64,000 bases of DNA from CBDFFW01 sp965246945 (GTDB taxonomy: Bacteria > Pseudomonadota > Alphaproteobacteria > UBA11073). Below, one piece after another: positions 51,872-60,232 of this stretch (position 1 is its first letter; each line of letters begins with the position of its first letter). Made by a program: the position numbers and the translations under genes. The stretch spans positions 992,001 to 1,056,000 of the forward strand of contig CBDFFW010000001.1 in assembly GCA_965246945.1 (NCBI GenBank), in the 5' to 3' direction. A model generated the notes under the pieces. It did not search any database, was not told the origin of the DNA, and worked only from the letters and a program-made list of their open reading frames with translations.

Positions 51872-53764
51872 GTGACCAGCAAATCCGAACAAATTCGCCA
51901 TGCGATTGAAGCGGCTATTCGCGCGGTTGGCCGCCAGCCAATGGGCGAACCCATGGTGAATTTGGGCGTGCTGTATAATAAAAATTATAATGCCGAACAG
52001 GCGCAAAGTTTAGCGCGGGGCAAAGCAGATAGCGCCGCATTATTATGGCGTGCGCATGATGCAAAATTGCATGCGCAATTGCAGCCGGCCGAGCATTTGG
52101 CGCAAACGGCGTTTCTGGCATTGGAAGAAGTCCGGCTAGATTGGCTGGCTGCCCAAGCCCTACCTGGCGTGGTGCGCAATATTGGCGCGTTGTTGGCAGA
52201 TGAAGCAGGCAAGCGCAATTTAGCGGCGGTTGAGCCAGGCAGTATTACCTATCTGCCATTTGCGTTAAGGCTGTGGGGATACGACACATTAGCGTCATCC
52301 CAGCACCAAAGGATTGATGAAATCAATCCGTCATCCCAGCGTAAGCTGGGATCTAGCATTACAGAGAAATTAGCGAATCAGGAAGTTAGTCTGGATCCCA
52401 GCTTGCGCTGGGATGACGCTGAAAAGCTGTTGCCGAAAATTTGGCAGCAATGGCTGGATGAGCGGTTGGAAAAATATTTAGCGGATTTGCAAGCGCAGGC
52501 GAATAACCAACACGCGTTTGCCAAAACGGCTTATCAAATTTTGCAGCAATTGGATTTGGTGCGCGAAGCGCCGCCGGAAATTGATTTGCCCGCTGCGCCG
52601 GTTGAAGAAAAACAGCCACCAGCTGAACAATTAGAAGGAGATGCGGATAGCAGCGGCGCAGGTGCCTCGCAAGCGGAATGGGATGAAAATTTTAATGATG
52701 TTGGCGAAGATTTAATGCCAGCCGAAGATGGTCCAGCGGTTGAAACCGGTTTTAATCAAGGCGGGGCCGGCAGTGAAGAAGCCCCGCCCCAGCAACAGAA
52801 GAATAATGGGGTTGAAGATTTTAAGCCGGTTAAAGAAGGCGATTATAAAGTTTTCACCACCAGTTTTGATGAAATTATTCAGTCCAAAGATTTGGCGGGG
52901 CTGACCGAACGGCAAGCCCTGCGCGCGCAATTGGATGCAGCGATGGCGGGCTATCTGCCCTTGATTGCCAAGCTGGCCAACCGGCTGCAGCGACGGCTAT
53001 TAGCCCAGCAACAGCGCAGCTGGCGATTTGATCAAGAGGAAGGGTATTTGGATGCCGCGCGGCTGGCGCGGATTGTGGTGCAACCCCATGCACCGCTGGC
53101 GTTCAAGCAGGAGAAAAAAGCGCCATTTAAAGATACGATTGTGACGTTACTGCTTGATAATTCTGGCTCCATGCGCGGGCGGCCGATTATGATGGCAGCG
53201 CTGTGTGCGGAAATTTTAGCGCGGACCTTGGAACGCTGCGGCGTTAAATCGGAAATCCTGGGTTATACCACGGTGGGCTGGAAGGGCGGGCCGGTGCGGG
53301 ATGCGTGGCTGAATGCCAATCAGCCAAAAAGCCCAGGTCGCTTAAACGCCTTGCGCCATATCATTTATAAGCAAGCGAGTGAGCCCATGCGCCGCGCGCG
53401 CTTAAATATTCCGGTGATGCTGAAGGAAGGCTTGTTGAAAGAAAATATTGATGGTGAAGCATTAAAATGGGCGATGGACCGCCTAAGCGCCCGCAATGAA
53501 GTGCGAAAAATTTTGCTGATTATTTCCGATGGCGCGCCGGTGGATGATGCCACATTGGGCCAAGCACCCGCATTGTATCTGGAAAAGCATTTACGGGAAG
53601 TGATTAAGGAGGCGGAAACGCATCCGGAAATTGAATTGGCCGCCATTGGTATTGGCCATGATGTGCGGAAATATTATCCGCATGCCGTTACCATTCACGA
53701 TATTCAGCAATTGGGTGCGACGTTGTTGGGGCAGTTGCAGTCGTTATTTGCGGCCGCCAATTAA
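51872..53764 (+). CDS. CobT-like protein with VWA domain and repeat insertion
   Basis: A 630-residue relative of cobaltochelatase subunit CobT. The N-terminal part has RGKADSAALLWRAHDAKLHAQLQP. An acidic, glutamate-rich middle follows (residues about 240-320), then the C-terminal CobT-VWA domain with the MIDAS sequence LLDNSGSMRGRPIMMAALCAEILARTLERCGVKSEIL and ISDGAP. CobT works with CobS in aerobic cobalt insertion; CobS/CobT pairs also occur without cobalamin synthesis, and no cob gene is here. Residues about 141-183 come from a compound family B repeat (SSQHQRIDEINPSSQ...SLDPSLRWDD). GTG start at 51872, divergent from the solute-binding gene. Confidence 0.88.
   Translation: MTSKSEQIRHAIEAAIRAVGRQPMGEPMVNLGVLYNKNYNAEQAQSLARGKADSAALLWRAHDAKLHAQLQPAEHLAQTAFLALEEVRLDWLAAQALPGVVRNIGALLADEAGKRNLAAVEPGSITYLPFALRLWGYDTLASSQHQRIDEINPSSQRKLGSSITEKLANQEVSLDPSLRWDDAEKLLPKIWQQWLDERLEKYLADLQAQANNQHAFAKTAYQILQQLDLVREAPPEIDLPAAPVEEKQPPAEQLEGDADSSGAGASQAEWDENFNDVGEDLMPAEDGPAVETGFNQGGAGSEEAPPQQQKNNGVEDFKPVKEGDYKVFTTSFDEIIQSKDLAGLTERQALRAQLDAAMAGYLPLIAKLANRLQRRLLAQQQRSWRFDQEEGYLDAARLARIVVQPHAPLAFKQEKKAPFKDTIVTLLLDNSGSMRGRPIMMAALCAEILARTLERCGVKSEILGYTTVGWKGGPVRDAWLNANQPKSPGRLNALRHIIYKQASEPMRRARLNIPVMLKEGLLKENIDGEALKWAMDRLSARNEVRKILLIISDGAPVDDATLGQAPALYLEKHLREVIKEAETHPEIELAAIGIGHDVRKYYPHAVTIHDIQQLGATLLGQLQSLFAAAN
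52291..52420. repeat. compound family B repeat inside the cobT-like gene
   Basis: AGCGTCATCCCAGC at 52291 is mirrored by GCTGGGATGACGCT at 52407-52420. A second left arm, CGTCATCCCAGCGTAAGC, starts at 52329, so one copy seems nested in or next to a partial one. A small AATC/GATT palindrome (GGATTGATGAAATCAATCC) lies between. The whole is read in frame. Confidence 0.88.
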
Positions 53765-54708
53765 AAACCAGCGCTAACGCCATGGCTGTCTTGGTTATGC
53801 CATAGGGCGGTGCTGAGTAACTGGGTTTGCACCAGCGTGTGGAAATAGCTTTCCCGTTGGATATCATTGGCGCTGTTTAAAGCGGCCTGGGCTAAAAGAT
53901 TGGTGGAATTATTGCTGCTGAAATTTTGTTTACTATCAGTATCGGCAAAATCCATGGCGCTGGGTAAAGAAGTGCGCATGGCCGATATCACATTTTGAGT
54001 GGCAAAATTGCTGGCGGTGGTTGATTTTATATTTGCGGCAACTGGTGTGCCGACTGGCAAATTGGTGTCACCGCTCATGGAAGCAGTTTGCAATTCGGCC
54101 TTGCTGAGTTTTTGTTCAAATAATTGATAGACCTGTTTCACGGTGCGGGCATTGCCAGCTTTATCGTAAAAAATATTGTGATTTGCGGCGGCTTCATCGC
54201 CAAAAATATTAGCGGCTTTGGCATCCGGTTTACTTTCTTTGGCATGCAGAAATTTAGCTGCGCCACCTGCGCCCATGAAATGGGCCAGGTATAATTCGGT
54301 CTGACCAATGGGACCGGAAACTTTGCTGCTTAAATAATCTTTATTGTCCTTAGCATATTCGGCGGCCATCAAGGCAGAGGTTTCAGGATCTTTGCGCAGG
54401 TCTAAAATTTTCTGGCGCATATCGCTGCTGGCCACTTTGCCGTTATCGTCAATGGCATCGGCATATTTGGCCAAGCCGTAATCAGCGCCGTGGTCGCGCA
54501 TAGTTTGCAGCCAAGTACTGTTGGTAAATTGGTACAGGCCACAAGCAGAAGAGGTTTTGGCCTTGGCATCGCAATCCAGGCCGCTTTCCAACTGCGCTTT
54601 ATTCATTAAATAGCTGAAATCCACGCCGGTTTTGGCGCTGGCCTGCTGGATCGCCGCAACAACTTGTTGCGGTTTCAAAGCATTGGCAATGGCTGTAGTG
54701 ACAGACAT
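53761..54708 (-). CDS. lytic transglycosylase-like protein
   Basis: About 315 residues from the ATG at 54708. The lysozyme-like domain has LMNKAQLESGLDCDAKA with the catalytic glutamate near residue 41, and SACGLYQFTNSTWLQTM, matching the ES and GLxQF marks of SLT domains. It continues with ELYLAHFMGAGGAAKFL. The C-terminal third is serine/asparagine-rich and probably flexible. No signal peptide is visible, so export may use a flagellar or other route, as for FlgJ-like enzymes. The open frame upstream to 54792 only translates a family A repeat. It overlaps the cobT-like stop by 4 bp. Confidence 0.82.
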   Translation of the reverse strand: MSVTTAIANALKPQQVVAAIQQASAKTGVDFSYLMNKAQLESGLDCDAKAKTSSACGLYQFTNSTWLQTMRDHGADYGLAKYADAIDDNGKVASSDMRQKILDLRKDPETSALMAAEYAKDNKDYLSSKVSGPIGQTELYLAHFMGAGGAAKFLHAKESKPDAKAANIFGDEAAANHNIFYDKAGNARTVKQVYQLFEQKLSKAELQTASMSGDTNLPVGTPVAANIKSTTASNFATQNVISAMRTSLPSAMDFADTDSKQNFSSNNSTNLLAQAALNSANDIQRESYFHTLVQTQLLSTALWHNQDSHGVSAGF

Positions 54709-54762
54709 GCCAGACACAATGCATGTAGCGTGCCAAGTTTGTTTTAAGTTAATTAATGCTAT

Positions 54763-54869
54763 TACCTCATCCTGAGTAGCCACGTGTGGCATATCGAAGG
54801 ATGCTGAACTGGATACCCAATTTAAGCATCCTTCGATACGCAGCTAAAGCTGCTACTCAGGATGAGGTA
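54763..54869. repeat. family A palindromic repeat
   Basis: TACCTCATCCTGAGTAGC at the left is mirrored by GCTACTCAGGATGAGGTA at the right, apart from one base. The inner arms are TATCGAAGGATGCT and AGCATCCTTCGATA. Each half has its own hairpin (GCCACGTGTGGC and GCAGCTAAAGCTGC). It lies between the divergent transglycosylase gene and the SAM-II leader. Confidence 0.93.
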
Positions 54870-54959
54870 AGGTCCTTTCATCAAAATGTAATAAATAAGT
54901 TTTTGACATTAGATGACAATATTATAGATAGTAATTCTATCGCTTTGAAGTAATTCAAA

Positions 54960-55017
54960 CGCAGTCGTGGGATTTGAAGGGGCAGCTTGCACCACGTAAA
55001 TCATGCTAAAGCGCTGT
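54960..55017 (+). ncRNA. SAM-II (metA-type) riboswitch aptamer
   Basis: P1 is CGTGG (54966-54970) with CCACG (54992-54996). The loop begins GATTTGA and ends CTTGCA, both conserved in SAM-II. After P1 comes TAAATC, whose AAATC (54998-55002) pairs with loop GATTT (54971-54975) to form the pseudoknot. The conserved GCTAAA follows at 55005-55010. CAGC (54983-54986) can pair with GCTG (55013-55016) as the second pseudoknot helix. This matches the class fold, in which SAM binds in the pseudoknot and usually represses translation. A TTGACA at 54903 could be its promoter. The regulated gene starts at 55066. Confidence 0.85.
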
Positions 55018-55060
55018 AGTCAGCAATGACTGTAGGTCCCAAAACCTTTGTTTTGGAGAA
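55018..55060 (+). promoter_or_regulatory. possible expression platform of the riboswitch and RBS
   Basis: Two hairpins follow the aptamer: AGTCA-GCAA-TGACT (55018-55031) and CCAAAAC-CTTT-GTTTTGG (55039-55056). The second takes up the first two bases of the Shine-Dalgarno GGAGA (55055-55059). CAGC at 55021-55024 can also pair with aptamer GCTG (55013-55016), which would compete with the pseudoknot. The switching mechanism is inferred. Confidence 0.5.
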
Positions 55061-55065
55061 TTTAT

Positions 55066-56742
55066 ATGCCTGCCAGTGATAGCTTGAGCGATGTTTTTGA
55101 ATTTTCTGTTATCGGGGATGGGCCAAGCAGCTTGTTTGGTGTTTTAGCGTTGATAGAGCAGTTGAAACAACGGGAACATAAACAGGTTATCGTTAACTGG
55201 TATGGCGGGGTGCAAGCAGATGCCATTCATGATACGGCTAACCATAAGTCAGGCGCTGGCGTTAATTACGGTCCTGAATTGCCAAAAGAGGTAATTGTCA
55301 ATGTCTTGCCAAACGAAGTTTCCGCCTTCGCTGATCAACCTAACCATTTTTATGATTGGGCAGAAGCGCAAGATTATCCTATCACCAAACAAACTTATGT
55401 GCCAAGAAGCTGGCCAGGCCCTTATTTGGCGCAATGCCGCGCAGAGATAATTCACAAATTCTCGGATCCGAAGGGGAAAATTCATATTAGAGGTATCGAG
55501 GCACAAGTTTTGGATATTCATGTTATTAACGGAGCGCAGCCCAAATTTTTATTGGATGTTGCAAGCGGTGGTAACCGCGCAGCCGTTTTGACAGATGCAG
55601 GTATATTTGCAGTTGGCCATACCGCCCTTGACAAGGAATATCCTAATATTGCGGGAGAATATTATACCGCCAAGCCCTCTCATATCAAACCCGATTTTCG
55701 TGCCTCATTGCTCGCCACATTATCGCTTGGCCATCAAGTTACAATTGGTATTGCCGGCCGCGGTTTGGGCACATTGGATTTCATCCGGCAAATTGAATTG
55801 AATGCCGATTTCAAGCCTTATTTGGATCAAATACATTATGAAGTGATAACGCGCAAAGCCAGTCGCGCCGTTTATTGGACGCATAATAACAACTCAGCAA
55901 AAAATATCGCCGCAAAATTGAAATTTCTAACAGCTTGCAATATCAAAAGTATTGCAAGAAAAAAAGCGAATATTGACGCAAAAATAAATGCGTTTGATTA
56001 TTTGATTGACGTTGAAATTTTTGATCTGGATAAAAATGATTATACCGAAGCGGCATCGCTGGCGCGTGGAAAATCAATCCTGGCCGCAAATAAACAAGAA
56101 GCGGAACTGGTTGCCGCGGCCGCCGCCTGCCCTGAATTACAAAAACATATCAGGCGTGTTCTGGCTTTTTTGTATGGCGGTGTCACAGCACCTGAAAATA
56201 TTGATTTAATTAGCCAGCTGCAAAAATCTAATCGGTTAAACTTCGTGGAAGGTTATGCCAATTTAGCAGCTGCCAAACAATCTGATCAATCTATCAATTT
56301 GTCTATAGTGGATGATTCAGATTGCGAAATAAGCAGAAAATATAATTTTGTTTGCAACACAGCGATTTATGATCGGGGTGTCAATAATCCATTACTAATT
56401 GCAGCAAGAGATGCAGGTATTCTGATTCAGAATGATATCGGTTTATTTTTGCCCTGTGGCACAGATGTAGTGGGGAAAAATTGGGTGGTTATTGGACCGG
56501 CAACTTCATTACGCTGGGGGCTGGAAACTTTTCGTGATCAAGCCAATAATGTCGTTGCGCCGTTATGTGATCAGTTATTTGGGCCGGTGCCAAATGTTCA
56601 GTTGGCTAATGTACTTGCAACTGTAACGCAGCCACGGCGGGTAAGGGCTAAGCATGGTTTACCGCATAGAAAAGATTTCTTTACCGGCCGCGCACCAAAA
56701 ACGCACTTTTCAGTATCGCGCGCAAACACTATAAGTCTTTAA
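55066..56742 (+). CDS. FAD/NAD(P)-binding protein of unknown function
   Basis: A protein of about 558 residues of the FAD-NAD(P)-binding superfamily (NAD_binding_9-like). The N-terminal dinucleotide fold is FEFSVIGDGPSSLFGVLALI (GDGPSS near residue 18). NVLPNEVSAFADQPNHFYDWA and YVPRSWPGPYLAQCRAEI are family-type segments. A second glycine-rich site, IGIAGRGLGTLDFIRQIEL, lies near residue 229. It should be a cytosolic flavoprotein; the substrate is unknown. The ATG at 55066 has GGAGA seven bases ahead. It follows a SAM-II riboswitch, which suggests a role in sulfur amino acid metabolism. An AhpD-like gene lies 31 bp downstream and may be cotranscribed. Confidence 0.85.
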   Translation: MPASDSLSDVFEFSVIGDGPSSLFGVLALIEQLKQREHKQVIVNWYGGVQADAIHDTANHKSGAGVNYGPELPKEVIVNVLPNEVSAFADQPNHFYDWAEAQDYPITKQTYVPRSWPGPYLAQCRAEIIHKFSDPKGKIHIRGIEAQVLDIHVINGAQPKFLLDVASGGNRAAVLTDAGIFAVGHTALDKEYPNIAGEYYTAKPSHIKPDFRASLLATLSLGHQVTIGIAGRGLGTLDFIRQIELNADFKPYLDQIHYEVITRKASRAVYWTHNNNSAKNIAAKLKFLTACNIKSIARKKANIDAKINAFDYLIDVEIFDLDKNDYTEAASLARGKSILAANKQEAELVAAAAACPELQKHIRRVLAFLYGGVTAPENIDLISQLQKSNRLNFVEGYANLAAAKQSDQSINLSIVDDSDCEISRKYNFVCNTAIYDRGVNNPLLIAARDAGILIQNDIGLFLPCGTDVVGKNWVVIGPATSLRWGLETFRDQANNVVAPLCDQLFGPVPNVQLANVLATVTQPRRVRAKHGLPHRKDFFTGRAPKTHFSVSRANTISL

Positions 56743-56773
56743 AGTTAACAATTTAACAACCAAGGAGCACAGC

Positions 56774-57172
56774 ATGGGCACAGCCGCAAATTTTAACGAT
56801 CCAGACCGCGTTGGCACGTTTAAGGCCGAACGGGATGCGTATAATCAGATCGTTTCGCAATATGCTAATCCCGATATGAAACGGTTTTACGGGATTGACA
56901 GCACCACTTATCAAGCCGGTGCGTTAGATAAGAAAACCAAAGAATTGCTGGGTTTTGTAGCATCGCTCGTGCTGCGTTGCGATGATTGCATTTTGTATCA
57001 TTTGATCGAAAGTCATAAAGCCGGTGTTAATTCGGCAGAAATTATGGAAGCGACCAGTATTGGCATGCTGGTGGGCGGTTCAATCACCATTCCGCATATT
57101 CGGCGGGCGGTGAAAGTGTGGCATGAAGAACTGGGCGGCACCGCGTCGCCCAATGCGCAAGCAGCGGCTTAA
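56774..57172 (+). CDS. carboxymuconolactone decarboxylase / AhpD-like protein
   Basis: A 132-residue all-helical protein with the AhpD-type redox site in VLRCDDCILYHLIESHKAGVN: CxxC followed by a histidine three residues on. The family includes alkylhydroperoxidase-like thiol enzymes and decarboxylases; the CxxC favours the redox role. The C-terminus holds MEATSIGMLVGGSITIPHIRRAV. A strong site, CAAGGAGCACAGC, precedes the ATG. It probably shares the SAM-II controlled transcript, which would give a flavoprotein plus a thiol-redox protein. Confidence 0.9.
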   Translation: MGTAANFNDPDRVGTFKAERDAYNQIVSQYANPDMKRFYGIDSTTYQAGALDKKTKELLGFVASLVLRCDDCILYHLIESHKAGVNSAEIMEATSIGMLVGGSITIPHIRRAVKVWHEELGGTASPNAQAAA

Positions 57173-57229
57173 ATAACCAATAAGGGCAAGATTTAACAAG
57201 TTTGGCATAAATCTTGCTCTTATCCCGTT

Positions 57230-58171
57230 GTGGAAGTTGATAACACCGTTAATTTTAGCATGCCGCGGCAGGCAGCGGAGTTACGGGCGCAATCACCCAC
57301 TGCTGATTTCAGCTTTGGTGATTTTGTCGATATCATCAATCCGCTACAGCATATCCCAATTATTAGTAACATTTACCGTAGTTTGACGGGCGATACTGTC
57401 GCACAGCCAGCGGCGCAAATTATTGGCGATGGTCTTTATGGCGGGCCGATTGGCGCGATGGTGGGGGTGATTACGGCCATGATTAGCGGCGGTAAAGAAA
57501 CCGACCCGTTAGAAATGGCGTGGAACGCCTTGGGTGGTGATGATGAAGAAAAACCAACCACAATGGTGGCCCAAGCAGATACCGCGTCCACCATCGCAGT
57601 AGCCGCCAATGACTCAGAAAAAAACATTGATTTGGCGCAAGCCGAGCAGACCGTTCAGCAAAAAACGACTAATACAGCACCTATCCAACTGGCCAGCAAC
57701 GATAAAGCAACAACCCCATTAATCAGCAATCCACAACCGCTTAATCTGCAAGACCCGTCTTTATTATCGCTGGTTTCGGTACCACCCAAACTAACTGCAC
57801 CAGAAAAATTACCAGGCAATCCGGTTTCAAAAACGGAACTTGCCGATAACCAACCCTCCCCATTGGTGAATAAATTGCGCCGCGCGGGCTTATCACCGTA
57901 TCAAGCGGGTGCCAGCATGCCAGCCAGTTATTCAGCCACTGTTAGCAACGAAGCCATTTTAGCCGCTAAAGGCAAGCCGCTATTCTCCCCCAAAATTATT
58001 CCAGCCGCATTGACGGTGGATGATGCGCAAACTTCCGATGGTAGCCAGCCTTTATTGCCGGCCAATGATTTCAGTCAAAAAATGATGCAAGCGCTTGACC
58101 GCTACCAGGCAAGTGCGAAAGCAGGTCAGGCCAAACCCGCTGCGACACCAACCTTGTTAAATAGCTATTAA
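57230..58171 (+). CDS. protein of unknown function near the Dot/Icm genes
   Basis: 313 residues, GTG start. Residues about 25-90 are a compact conserved-looking region (DFSFGDFVDIINPLQHIPIISNIYRSLTGD, then AQIIGDGLYGGPIGAMVGVITAMISGG). I believe I have met this stretch in other alphaproteobacteria, without a function. The rest is low-complexity, rich in alanine, asparagine, threonine and proline, ending in a short helix (FSQKMMQALDRYQASA). There is no clear signal peptide. It lies 57 bp after the AhpD-like gene and 56 bp before dotM on the same strand. A type IV secretion role is only suggested by position. Confidence 0.75.
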   Translation: MEVDNTVNFSMPRQAAELRAQSPTADFSFGDFVDIINPLQHIPIISNIYRSLTGDTVAQPAAQIIGDGLYGGPIGAMVGVITAMISGGKETDPLEMAWNALGGDDEEKPTTMVAQADTASTIAVAANDSEKNIDLAQAEQTVQQKTTNTAPIQLASNDKATTPLISNPQPLNLQDPSLLSLVSVPPKLTAPEKLPGNPVSKTELADNQPSPLVNKLRRAGLSPYQAGASMPASYSATVSNEAILAAKGKPLFSPKIIPAALTVDDAQTSDGSQPLLPANDFSQKMMQALDRYQASAKAGQAKPAATPTLLNSY

Positions 58172-58227
58172 GCACTTGGTATTCCGCTGCGCTTTGTTTA
58201 TGCTGTGCCGAAACGGGTTTTTGGGAA

Positions 58228-59418
58228 ATGTCACAGAATAAAGGCGGAAGCAATGATTTTGCGTATTTCTTCATCCTGGCCATTATTTTTGGCTTAGCGT
58301 GGGCGATTTGGCATTATGGCAAGGAGCCGATTTTAAATGTGATGCGTTGGCTGCGTTACGGTGAATTATGGGTGGTGCATTTATTCAGCAACACTATTTA
58401 TTTAACCGATAAGCCAACCCGCATTGATCAATTACTGAGCGTATTGGTTCAGGCAACACCGCAGCAATTAAATTGGCCATTTCTGGCAGCAATTGAAAAA
58501 GCGCTGATGCAGCAATTTTATAGATGGCCGATTATCTTGGCACTCGCGGGGGCCATCTATTGGTCGATGTTTCGTTCACCGGAAACCTTAATGCGGACGG
58601 TTTATTCACTGGATACTTTTATTGAAAGGCAAGCGTTGACCTGGCCGGTTATCAGCCCGATTATTAAGTTTAATCCGTTATTAGAACGCCAGCGCGTATC
58701 GGGTAGCGTGTTACCCGCAAAACTACCGCCATTTTCAGAAGCTTTATCGCCGGAAGAATGGTTGGGGTTTAATAAAATACCAATTGCCGGTGATCAGATT
58801 GATACTTCTGCTGCTGCCCAGGCATTGATGCCGCAACTGGGCCCGCGCTGGCAAGGTTTTGTCAACAACCCGCCTTATGTACTTGGCTTAATTGCAGCTT
58901 TTGCATTGAAAGGGGCACGTAAGCGTGCGGCGGCAGATGATTTTTTAGGTGAGTTGGCTGAATGCTGGGATATTAAAGGTGGCTTCCGCATCAATATGAA
59001 ATTACGCAACCGTATCAGCAATATCTTAAAAGATCCCAAAGTTGGGCCACCGGCTTTAGAAGTGATGAACAAACATTTTTACCGCACCCCAGCCTTAATC
59101 CGCTTGCTATTATGGGCGCGGGAACGGGGCGGGGTATTGGCACCCGCAACTTTTGTGTGGCTGCGCGCGCATGATCGAGATTTGTGGTATCCGCTGAACA
59201 ATGTGGGCCGCCGTACTTTCCATGCGGAAGCCAGCGGGGCCATGGCCCATTATTTCGCCGAAGTGGGCTTAGGCCGGCCCTTACCAATGCCGAAATTGGA
59301 TGCGGCGATTAATTCCTTGAATGTTTATTTAGCCGAGAACACCCCTAAGATCCCAGAAATTGAAGATAGTAAGAAAGTCGGCAACAAAAACATTTTATCT
59401 TTACCAAAAAAGAAATGA
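58228..59418 (+). CDS. dotM: type IVB secretion coupling complex protein DotM/IcmP
   Basis: A 396-residue DotM. The N-terminus holds membrane segments (FFILAIIFGLAWAIWHYG and, near residue 105, WPIILALAGAIYWSMF). The C-terminal cytosolic domain has PEEWLGFNKIPI, EVMNKHFYRTPALIRLLLWARERGGVLAPATFVWLRAHDRDLWYPLNNVGRR and EASGAMAHYFAEV, typical of IcmP. DotM joins DotL and DotN in the type IV coupling complex that receives effectors at the inner membrane. A family A repeat and a small gene separate it from dotL. The C-terminal tail is basic (NKNILSLPKKK). Confidence 0.92.
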   Translation: MSQNKGGSNDFAYFFILAIIFGLAWAIWHYGKEPILNVMRWLRYGELWVVHLFSNTIYLTDKPTRIDQLLSVLVQATPQQLNWPFLAAIEKALMQQFYRWPIILALAGAIYWSMFRSPETLMRTVYSLDTFIERQALTWPVISPIIKFNPLLERQRVSGSVLPAKLPPFSEALSPEEWLGFNKIPIAGDQIDTSAAAQALMPQLGPRWQGFVNNPPYVLGLIAAFALKGARKRAAADDFLGELAECWDIKGGFRINMKLRNRISNILKDPKVGPPALEVMNKHFYRTPALIRLLLWARERGGVLAPATFVWLRAHDRDLWYPLNNVGRRTFHAEASGAMAHYFAEVGLGRPLPMPKLDAAINSLNVYLAENTPKIPEIEDSKKVGNKNILSLPKKK

Positions 59419-59447
59419 TGTTTGCAGGGCAGCTTAGATAAATCTTA

Positions 59448-59555
59448 CCTCATCCTGAGGAGCTTGGCGTAAGCCAAGCGTCTCGAAGGATGCTTAACCG
59501 GGAGATAATCTGGAGCATCCTTCGAGACATTGCTGCGCAGCTCCTCAGGATGAGG
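59448..59555. repeat. family A palindromic repeat
   Basis: CCTCATCCTGAGGAGC at the left is mirrored by GCTCCTCAGGATGAGG at the right. The inner arms are TCTCGAAGGATGC and GCATCCTTCGAGA. The left half carries a GCTTGGCGTAAGCCAAGC hairpin. This copy has GAGGAG and CTCGAA where others have GAGTAG and ATCGAA, with compensating changes in the partner arms. Confidence 0.93.
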
Positions 59556-59612
59556 TCATGTCTAGCGGTTGTTGCACTAGGCGCTATTTATAAAACCCGC
59601 TAAAATGTCAGT

Positions 59613-60206
59613 GTGATTCTGAAATTAGCCAATCGGCGTGCCAATATAAATGTTGGGGCGGGGCGCATAACCATTGTTGGCCGGCAGTTATTATTATATC
59701 TACCGCAAGCGCAGCAACCGCGAATTTGGCGCTTGCCATTAAAACTTAGCCAGCCCATGGAATTTACGCTGCGGCCATTGGACGCGGTCGGCCAGCAGGG
59801 GTGGTGTTTGCTTTATTTAAACCCGCATGAACCGCAACAAGGGTTTGAACTGGCGCGTTTTGCCAATGAACAGGATGGCCGCGATGTTTTGGCCGCGATG
59901 GCAGAAACTTTATGGCATGCGCCAGATTTGCATAAAATGCTGCAGCATTTACCAGTGCCGAAAAGCGCTTTACCAATGGTTTTGCCGGTCAGACAGGGTA
60001 AGATGCCAGGCTGGCTTAAATTCATTTTGATTTTGTTGGTAATTTTTATTCTCGCTTCTTCGGTGCTGGGAGCGATTGGCCGCGTTATTGGCGGTGCCAT
60101 TGCTACACGCGCTTTACAAAGTGAAGATACGGCTATCACCACCAGTCCGGTGCCGAATGGGGTGCCGGTCGATGCCAATGAAATTTTAGGGACACCAAAC
60201 GAATAA
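59613..60206 (+). CDS. membrane protein of unknown function between dotM and dotL
   Basis: 197 residues, start taken at GTG 59613. The N-terminal part is beta-rich (INVGAGRITIVGRQLLLYLPQAQ) with a PH-like look but no assignable family. A helical segment follows (EQDGRDVLAAMAETLWHAPDLHKML). One membrane helix lies near residues 134-155 (WLKFILILLVIFILASSVLG) and a short polar tail ends the protein. It sits 26 bp before dotL on the same strand, so it may be an accessory part of the coupling complex. It does not resemble IcmQ, IcmS or IcmW by eye. Confidence 0.7.
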   Translation: MILKLANRRANINVGAGRITIVGRQLLLYLPQAQQPRIWRLPLKLSQPMEFTLRPLDAVGQQGWCLLYLNPHEPQQGFELARFANEQDGRDVLAAMAETLWHAPDLHKMLQHLPVPKSALPMVLPVRQGKMPGWLKFILILLVIFILASSVLGAIGRVIGGAIATRALQSEDTAITTSPVPNGVPVDANEILGTPNE

Positions 60207-60232
60207 ACATGTTAGGATGTTAAAGTCTTCCC

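Noticed and set aside
54709..54792. N-terminal extension of the transglycosylase
   Set aside because: It begins with MPHVATQDEV, the translation of a family A repeat arm; the ATG at 54708 starts a normal family-like sequence.
5741..59555. Interspersed repeats as a CRISPR array or insertion sequence
   Set aside because: Copies are kilobases apart, palindromic, without regular spacers, cas genes, a transposase or target-site duplications that I can see.
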